This document shows, one piece after another, positions 7,397 through 12,071 of a stretch of DNA of 12,071 nt. Source of the stretch: Deltaproteobacteria bacterium GWA2_55_10 (GTDB lineage Bacteria; Desulfobacterota; GWC2-55-46); assembly GCA_001797415.1 (NCBI GenBank), contig MGPL01000153.1, positions 9,833 to 21,903 of the forward strand, written 5' to 3'. A model generated the notes under the pieces. It did not search any database. It worked only from the letters and a program-made list of their open reading frames with translations, and had not been told where the DNA came from. A program made the position numbers and the translations under genes. Within the stretch, counting starts at the first letter, position 1; each line of letters opens with the position of its first letter.

Positions 7397-7424
7397 TTGA
7401 ATTGCGCCACGGCTCGGCTATCCT
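7397..7424 (+). promoter_or_regulatory. Candidate sigma70 promoter of the EPS cluster
   Basis: TTGAAT (7397-7402) and TATCCT (7419-7424) are separated by 16 bp, a fair match to sigma70. The start would fall near 7431, about 50-60 nt before the PilZ gene. Its position just past a terminator and before the first gene of a new cluster supports it. Confidence 0.4.
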
Positions 7425-7482
7425 TAAATTTGTGAGCAACGTGGAAAATTAATTAACACGGAGCCGTAATAAATTTTTCAGA

Positions 7483-7839
7483 GTGCCAGTGATGAGGCTC
7501 AGGATCTGCCCTGAATGTAAAAAAGCCTTTTTCGTGCCTTTCGGCGCCGACCGCACGAGGTGCCCGCACTGCGGGGTCTACTTCACCGACCGCAGGGCGT
7601 CGAAAAGGATAAGGCAGGAACTAAGTTTGCGCATCTCGTTCAACGGCTCGGTCTACGCTGCAAGGACCGCTGATTTTTCGGATAACGGAGCGTGCGTCCT
7701 TTTGAACGGATGGCAGCCGGACAGGGAGGCCATCCTGGACGTCAACATAGAGGAGTTCAGGCTTTGCAGGCAGGCCATTACGGTTTGGGCGAAGCAGCTT
7801 ACAAGGACCCTCGCCTCGGCGGGCCTGAAACTCCTGTAA
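7483..7839 (+). CDS. Zinc-ribbon/PilZ-domain protein, predicted c-di-GMP sensor
   Basis: A 118-residue protein joining two modules. Residues 9-30 form a zinc ribbon with two CxxC knuckles (CPEC at 9-12, CPHC at 27-30). Residues about 37-118 look like a PilZ domain with both c-di-GMP contact motifs: RxxxR (R38-R42, RASKR) and DxSxxG (D64-G69, DFSDNG). c-di-GMP binding is therefore predicted from conserved residues. GTG 7483 and ATG 7492 are both possible starts; AGAG at 7480-7483 is well spaced for 7492, and neither choice affects the domains. As first gene of the cluster, 43 nt before the export gene, it probably controls EPS output at the protein level. The zinc ribbon may serve dimerisation or partner binding, which is inferred. 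Confidence 0.85.
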   Translation: MPVMRLRICPECKKAFFVPFGADRTRCPHCGVYFTDRRASKRIRQELSLRISFNGSVYAARTADFSDNGACVLLNGWQPDREAILDVNIEEFRLCRQAITVWAKQLTRTLASAGLKLL

Positions 7840-7862
7840 AAAATGCGGGACATCCATCCCGC
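7838..7862 (-). terminator. Terminator-shaped hairpin oriented to the - strand
   Basis: GCGGGA (7845-7850) and TCCCGC (7857-7862) form a perfect 6-bp GC-rich stem with a 6-nt loop. On the - strand it is followed by A and then six T residues (complement of 7838-7843), the shape of an intrinsic terminator. No - strand gene ends here. It could stop antisense transcription, or on the + strand act as an intercistronic hairpin a few bases before the ribosome binding site of the next gene. Confidence 0.4.
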
Positions 7863-7882
7863 TCCCCGGAGGGCATCCCAAA

Positions 7883-8506
7883 ATGACTGGACTGACCGCA
7901 AGAAATATCTTCTCACGTATTTTCGTCCTGCTCCTGATCGGTCTCTCGCTCACGGCTTTATCCGCCCATGAAGCCCTGAGCGCCCAAAAGCTAAAACAGA
8001 GCGCGCCTGCTGCCCAGGACCCGGGCTATGTCATCGGTATAGAGGACATACTGGAAATTGACGTCTGGAAGAACCCCGATCTCTCGAAGGTAGTGGCAGT
8101 GAGGCCCGACGGCATGATATCGCTCCCGCTCATCGGCGACATAAAGGCAGCCGGGCTTACGCCGGCACAGCTCAGGGACGAACTGAACGGGCGGCTTAAG
8201 GAGTACCAGGACCCTGTCATCACCTCGGTAATAGTACAGGAAGTGAGGAGCTACCGGATATTCGTCCTCGGCGAGGTCCTTAACCCCGGCACCTACACCG
8301 TATCCAGGCATACGACTGTACTTCAGGCAATAGCAATGGCCGGCGGCATGAGCCAGTTCGCGTCGAACAACGTCATCCTCGTCAGGGAGAACAAGGGCTC
8401 CGAGGCCGAGAAGATAAGGATACGCTTCAGCGAGATCGTCGATGAGAACGCGAAGAAGGACAAGAACATGGTATTGAAGCCCGGAGATACGATCTTTGTC
8501 CGCTGA
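7883..8506 (+). CDS. Short OPX-family polysaccharide export protein (Wza-like)
   Basis: Periplasmic component of polysaccharide export, 207 residues. It has an N-terminal signal peptide (hydrophobic core IFVLLLIGLSLTALSA) and a poly-export domain (about 48-118, starting YVIGIEDILEIDVWKNPDLS). A SLBB domain follows (about 125-175, with FVLGEVLNPGTYTV and AIAMAGGM), and the end is GDTIFVR. It is much shorter than Escherichia coli Wza (about 380 residues). It lacks a lipobox Cys and the C-terminal helix with which Wza spans the outer membrane, so it probably cannot form the outer pore alone. The start is supported by GGAGGG at 7868-7873. The next gene, an outer-membrane barrel, overlaps its last 11 nt. 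Confidence 0.92.
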   Translation: MTGLTARNIFSRIFVLLLIGLSLTALSAHEALSAQKLKQSAPAAQDPGYVIGIEDILEIDVWKNPDLSKVVAVRPDGMISLPLIGDIKAAGLTPAQLRDELNGRLKEYQDPVITSVIVQEVRSYRIFVLGEVLNPGTYTVSRHTTVLQAIAMAGGMSQFASNNVILVRENKGSEAEKIRIRFSEIVDENAKKDKNMVLKPGDTIFVR

Positions 8507-9659
8507 AACAAAATTAACGGTTGCGGGCGCCCTTGCCGCTGTACTCTCGATTCCCTGCGTCGCGGCCGCCCAGATCAACACCCTGGTGCCCTCGGTGACG
8601 CTGGATTTCAGGTACGACTCGAACGCGAGGTTTACTAACGACAAGACGGCAAGCGACAACGGCGATTTTATCGCCTCGGCGTCACCAAGCTTCGAGTTCA
8701 CGAGGCACGGCCGCCAGCACGACGTGTCGGCCTTCTACAGCCTGACGGCCGACCATCATACGAGCAACACAGAGCTCAACAACATCTCGCACAGCGCGGG
8801 GCTTGATTTAAGCGCGGACCTCACCGGCAGGTGGCGCTTCGGCCTCGGCGACCGCGCAAACTATACGGAGGATTCTCTCAGGGGCGTCGGTTTCGGAGAG
8901 GGAGTGCTTGTCACCAGGACCGACATGCTGACGAACACGGCTTACGTTTCATTGGGAAGGGCCGCGAGCCGGAACACAGATGTCACGCTGACGCTCAAGG
9001 ATTACGTGCAGAAGTTCGACGACCCGGCGCTCGTTGACAGCAGGACCGACTCGGCGGGGCTCACAGGCAGATACATCTACACCCGGACAGGGACGGCGCT
9101 TCTCTCATACGCGTACACGAACTTCCGCTTCGATACGAACGGGCAGACTGACATCGATACGCACGGCGTAAGCGTTGGGGTCGAAGAGGCTGTCGGGCGG
9201 TCGGTCAAGGTCAATCTCGGGGGCGGCGTCGAATACGCAGACGGTCTCAACGGCGACGGCGACCTCTTCTATACCGCGAACGCCGGAATAGAAAAGACAT
9301 TCAGGGACTCTGTGATGAATCTCTCTTTCGAGCGGGATATCTCAACCCCGACCGGCCTTGCCGACGAGATAAGCATAAAAGATGTCGTGACCTTCATATG
9401 GGACTTCAACGTTAAAAGAAATGTATTCGCGTCGTTTTACGCCGGCATCGCAAAGCACAAGACCGAACCCGAAGGAAGGGTGGACATCAACTCGTACATA
9501 GCCGAAGTCTCCGGCAACTGGCAGCCCTACAGGTGGCTCCTCCTCGGGGCCGGGGCCTCGCATTACCAGCAATGGCCGGAGGATGATTTCGGGGTCGGGC
9601 TGACCAGGAACAAGATATTCGTCAATATGACTCTCATAGGCCCAGAGTGGAGGTTCTGA
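8496..9659 (+). CDS. Outer-membrane beta-barrel protein, putative EPS porin
   Basis: A 387-residue predicted outer-membrane barrel. It has a signal peptide (VAGALAAVLSIPCVAAA) and alternating amphipathic strands throughout, such as PSVTLDFRYDSNARF, YIYTRTGTALLSYAYTNFRF and RWLLLGAGASHYQQW. It ends in a C-terminal Phe (GPEWRF), the usual signal for BAM-dependent insertion. The opening resembles the putative beta-barrel porin 2 type proteins found in EPS/PEP-CTERM loci. The start is TTG 8496: GGAG at 8482-8485 precedes it and no other in-frame start keeps the whole signal peptide. Its start lies inside the OPX gene (11-nt overlap), which suggests coupled synthesis of two partners. It is probably the outer-membrane exit for the polymer; that role is inferred from context. 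Confidence 0.85.
   Translation: MSAETKLTVAGALAAVLSIPCVAAAQINTLVPSVTLDFRYDSNARFTNDKTASDNGDFIASASPSFEFTRHGRQHDVSAFYSLTADHHTSNTELNNISHSAGLDLSADLTGRWRFGLGDRANYTEDSLRGVGFGEGVLVTRTDMLTNTAYVSLGRAASRNTDVTLTLKDYVQKFDDPALVDSRTDSAGLTGRYIYTRTGTALLSYAYTNFRFDTNGQTDIDTHGVSVGVEEAVGRSVKVNLGGGVEYADGLNGDGDLFYTANAGIEKTFRDSVMNLSFERDISTPTGLADEISIKDVVTFIWDFNVKRNVFASFYAGIAKHKTEPEGRVDINSYIAEVSGNWQPYRWLLLGAGASHYQQWPEDDFGVGLTRNKIFVNMTLIGPEWRF
9647..9653 (+). promoter_or_regulatory. Strong ribosome binding site for the Wzz-like gene
   Basis: GTGGAGG within the last codons of the barrel gene lies 8 nt before ATG 9662. It sets the start at 9662 rather than at the in-frame GTG 9647, which is itself part of this Shine-Dalgarno. 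Confidence 0.7.
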
Positions 9660-9661
9660 AA

Positions 9662-11188
9662 ATGGAGCAGCACAAAAAGAACATTATCGAGCAGCTGTCG
9701 GTATTCGTGTACAGAAAATGGCTCTTCATCATACCCCTTGTGATAGGGACCGCAGCCGGGCTTGTCACGAGCTTCGAGCTTGACGAGAAATACAGCTCGA
9801 GCACCCTCATACTGGTAGAGGAGCAGCAGGTTCCCGAGGAGTACGTCACCCCGACCGACAGGACGCCCTTCAGCCAGAGGCTGAACGTAATAAGCCAGCA
9901 GATACTGAGCAGGACGAGGCTCGAGCAGATAATAAAGGAGTTCAAGCTTTACGAATACCAGGACCCGGGCCGGATCGAGGAGGCCGTGGCGTTAATATCA
10001 GGCAGCTCGCTTGAGATGCGCACGCCCGAGGACATAATCGAGCGTATGCGCGCCGACATACAGTTCACGGTCATAGGCGAGACAAACCCCAAAAAGAATC
10101 AGAACTCCGGCGGAAACGCATTCACGATAACCTACAGCGGCAGCGACCCGCAGACGGCCATGCAGGTCACCAATACGCTCGCCTCGCTCTTCATAGAGGA
10201 GAACCTGAGGGTCAGGGAGCAGTACGCCGAAGGCACTTCCGAGTTCATCTCCAGCGAGTTGGACAAGTCCCAGGAGGACCTCTCGAAATTCGAGCAAAGG
10301 ATAAAGGAATTCAAGCAGGCTAACATGGGCACCCTTCCCGAGCAGCTCGAAGCCAACCTCCGCACCCTCGACAGGCTTCAGCTCGACCTGCAGAACGTGA
10401 CCGCATCGATAAGGCAGAACGAGGACAGGAGGATGGTGCTCGAAGAGCAGCTGAGAGTCGCGCCCGCCGCCATAGCCTCTCCGGCAACGAAAAGCTCGCT
10501 TGCGGGAGAGCTTGAGAGCGCACGGGCCCAGATGAGCCAGTTGCTCTCGCTCTTCAAGGATACTTACCCGGACGTCATCATCCTCAAGAAGAGGATAAAG
10601 GACCTTGAAGCACAGCTCGGCGCCGCGCCCACGCCCTCAACCGAAGGGAAAAAGCCCGCGCCTACAGTCCTGAACCCTGCGTATGCCGAGCTTATGGTCA
10701 TAAAATCACAGCTCACCGCTATGAAGCAGCGCGACGGTGAGATTCGACGGAACATCTCCGCGTACGAAAGAAGGGTCGAGCTTACGCCTTCCACAGAGCA
10801 GCAGCAGAAGGACCTCATGAGGGACTACGAGATCTCCCTTGAGAACTACCAGGGCCTCCTCGGCAAGAAGATGAACGCCGCGCTTGCCGAAAACCTGGAA
10901 AAGAGGCAGAAAGGCGCGAGGTTCAGGGTCGTAGACCCCGCCAACCTGCCCGACAGCCCCGATTATCCCAATAAGCCCCTCGTGACCGGGATCGGCCTTC
11001 TTGGGGGCGGCGCGGCAGGCGCGGGACTGGTCTTCCTGTTCGAGTTCCTCAACCCGGCATTCAGAAAGCCCGAAGACTTCGAAGGCATACTCGACATCCC
11101 CGTACTTTCGAGCATTCCGCTCTTCAACAAGGATGAGGGCAAGGCCGAACAAAAACTCAGGCTTATAAAGGGTAAGGCAAGTGCTTAG
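9662..11188 (+). CDS. Wzz-like polysaccharide co-polymerase / chain-length determinant
   Basis: Inner-membrane polysaccharide co-polymerase of 508 residues that sets chain length and couples polymerisation to export. The Wzz domain begins at the N-terminus with a membrane segment (about 19-38, KWLFIIPLVIGTAAGLVTSF). A large periplasmic region rich in predicted coiled coil follows (about 185-270 and 355-405), then a second membrane segment (about 440-464, LLGGGAAGAGLVFLFEFL) and a cytoplasmic tail of about 40 residues. The motif IPVLSSIPLF in the tail is typical of chain-length proteins from EPS/PEP-CTERM loci. There is no fused tyrosine kinase domain. It begins 2 nt after the barrel stop with a strong GGAGG site, and its stop overlaps the next gene's GTG start by 8 nt. 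Confidence 0.93.
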   Translation: MEQHKKNIIEQLSVFVYRKWLFIIPLVIGTAAGLVTSFELDEKYSSSTLILVEEQQVPEEYVTPTDRTPFSQRLNVISQQILSRTRLEQIIKEFKLYEYQDPGRIEEAVALISGSSLEMRTPEDIIERMRADIQFTVIGETNPKKNQNSGGNAFTITYSGSDPQTAMQVTNTLASLFIEENLRVREQYAEGTSEFISSELDKSQEDLSKFEQRIKEFKQANMGTLPEQLEANLRTLDRLQLDLQNVTASIRQNEDRRMVLEEQLRVAPAAIASPATKSSLAGELESARAQMSQLLSLFKDTYPDVIILKKRIKDLEAQLGAAPTPSTEGKKPAPTVLNPAYAELMVIKSQLTAMKQRDGEIRRNISAYERRVELTPSTEQQQKDLMRDYEISLENYQGLLGKKMNAALAENLEKRQKGARFRVVDPANLPDSPDYPNKPLVTGIGLLGGGAAGAGLVFLFEFLNPAFRKPEDFEGILDIPVLSSIPLFNKDEGKAEQKLRLIKGKASA

Positions 11189-12071
11189 TTTCGACTGGAT
11201 AAAAAAATTCATAAGCGGCGGAAGGGAAGAAGAGATCCCGCCGCAAGCCCCGAAGATGAGGCCCGTCAGCATGACATCGCCCTTCGGCACGCAGATCTGG
11301 GCGGTCGGCGGCGGCAAAGGCGGCGTAGGGAAAAGCCTGGTCGCGTCCAATATAGCGATAGCTCTCTCGAAGCAGGGCAGAAAGGTGCTCCTGGTTGACG
11401 CCGACCTCGGGGCCGCCAACCTGCACACGTTTCTCGGCGTAGACGGCGGAAAAGGATCGCTCTCGAGTTTTTTGAAGAGCGAAATATCCGAGATCGGGTC
11501 GCTGATATCAAAGACGCCCTTCCCAAACCTGGACCTGATAAGCGGCGCGAGGGACTCGCTCGACGTTGCCGACGTAAAGGGGACCCAGGTGGGCAGGCTC
11601 AAAGAGGCGCTCAAAAAAGTCAATTACGATATCGCATTGCTCGACATCGGCCCCGGCACCTCGTCCAACCTCCTTGACATGTTCCTGATGTCCAACCAGG
11701 GAGTGATAGTGTCAACTCCGGAACCGACTACCATAGAGAACAATTACCGGTTCCTGAAGTGTCTTTTCCTCAGAAAGATAAAGACCATCGCGGATTCCCA
11801 GGGCGACGGTACGCTCAAGGAACTGCTGCAAAAGATATTCAGCGACACGTGGTCGAACAGGGTCAAGACCGTCTCCGACATAATGGAGGAGCTCTTGAGG
11901 CTCGACTTTGACCAGGGCAGGATGCTGAAGGAGGACCTCAGGAACACGAGAGTATCGATGCTGATGAACCAGGCAAAGAGGGGCGAAGACAACGAGATGG
12001 GCCCTGCCATACAGAAGGCCTGCGGCGATTACTTCGGGGTCGATATCGGCTATCTCGGCTCCATAGGGTAC
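11181..12071 (+). CDS. MinD/FlhG-like P-loop ATPase (3' end cut by the window edge)
   Basis: An open frame of 297 codons runs to the right edge without a stop. It has a deviant Walker A (KGGVGKS, 46-52), a switch/A' region VDADLGAANLHT (72-83), Walker B (LLDIGPGTSS, D155) and a PEPTT switch motif (180-184). About 60 mostly helical residues (194-255) separate this from the MNQ strand (262-264). These mark the MinD/FlhG/ParA class, not a BY-type tyrosine autokinase. The N-terminus (LSFDWIKKFISGG) could form an amphipathic helix. Start GTG 11181 is chosen for the upstream TAAGG and the 8-nt overlap (GTGCTTAG) with the co-polymerase stop; ATG 11256 or 11271 are alternatives. Its role in EPS export or its placement in the cell is inferred from linkage. 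Confidence 0.85.
   Translation, partial: MLSFDWIKKFISGGREEEIPPQAPKMRPVSMTSPFGTQIWAVGGGKGGVGKSLVASNIAIALSKQGRKVLLVDADLGAANLHTFLGVDGGKGSLSSFLKSEISEIGSLISKTPFPNLDLISGARDSLDVADVKGTQVGRLKEALKKVNYDIALLDIGPGTSSNLLDMFLMSNQGVIVSTPEPTTIENNYRFLKCLFLRKIKTIADSQGDGTLKELLQKIFSDTWSNRVKTVSDIMEELLRLDFDQGRMLKEDLRNTRVSMLMNQAKRGEDNEMGPAIQKACGDYFGVDIGYLGSIGY

Larger units (their letters stand above)
7276..7482. other. AT-rich intergenic control region between the T2SS and EPS operons
   Basis: No coding potential. It holds the terminator candidate (7355-7382) and the promoter candidate (7397-7424), entered separately. The stretch 7276-7354 has loosely repeated CATCCA/CCATCC words, including TGCATC-CA-TGCATC near 7298, but no convincing operator. 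No sigma54 site with the required GG-N10-GC spacing was found, and no riboswitch core was recognised. Confidence 0.6.

Noticed and set aside
7389..7410. Sigma54 promoter (TGGATGGATTGAATTGC)
   Set aside because: GG-to-GC spacing is 12 or 8 bp, not the required 10.
8831..9037. Small + strand frame inside the barrel gene
   Set aside because: It is an Arg-rich shadow of the barrel gene with no start signal.
10706..11623. Long - strand open frame (305 codons) across the co-polymerase/ATPase junction
   Set aside because: It is antisense to two well-supported genes, has no recognisable domain, and is explained by codon bias of the + strand genes.

Overview
The window looks like a chromosomal segment of a Gram-negative (two-membrane) bacterium. 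It carries core genes of a type II secretion system (T2SS) and, after an intergenic region, the start of an exopolysaccharide (EPS) export cluster. GC is moderately high, yet Ile ATA and Arg AGG codons are common on both sides of that region. With the gene content this suggests a Desulfobacterota or Nitrospirota-type organism, but I cannot assign a taxon from sequence reading alone. All genes from 717 to the right edge are on the + strand; only gspG at the left edge is on the - strand.

Left part (1-7143): gspG (major pseudopilin, -) is divergent from a tightly packed run of a LuxR-type regulator, gspC, gspD, gspE and gspF. The 268-bp divergent region holds two plausible sigma70 promoters pointing apart. 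A 17-bp palindrome overlaps the -35 element of the + promoter, and a hairpin lies in the presumed leader. The regulator has a receiver-like N-terminus that lacks most of the phosphorylation residues, and its stop overlaps the gspC start (ATGA). gspC/gspD is the only loose junction (154 nt) and contains a perfect extended -10 motif. gspD/gspE overlap by 8 nt and gspE/gspF are 3 nt apart.

Middle (7144-7482): a 129-bp imperfect inverted-repeat element (MITE-like, non-coding), then a weak-stemmed intrinsic terminator, then a sigma70-like promoter. The two operons are probably separate transcription units.

Right part (7483-12071): a zinc-ribbon/PilZ protein (predicted c-di-GMP sensor), a short OPX polysaccharide export protein, an outer-membrane beta-barrel, a Wzz-like chain-length protein without a kinase domain, and a MinD/FlhG-like P-loop ATPase that runs off the right edge. 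Starts in this cluster are coupled by overlaps (11 nt and 8 nt) or a 2-nt gap. The likely joint role is c-di-GMP-responsive EPS export: an inner-membrane co-polymerase, a periplasmic OPX collar, and a separate barrel as the outer-membrane pore. The gene order resembles the exosortase/PEP-CTERM-associated EPS loci, except that a MinD-like ATPase sits where a tyrosine autokinase is often found. No tRNA, rRNA, CRISPR array, transposase or integrase was seen.
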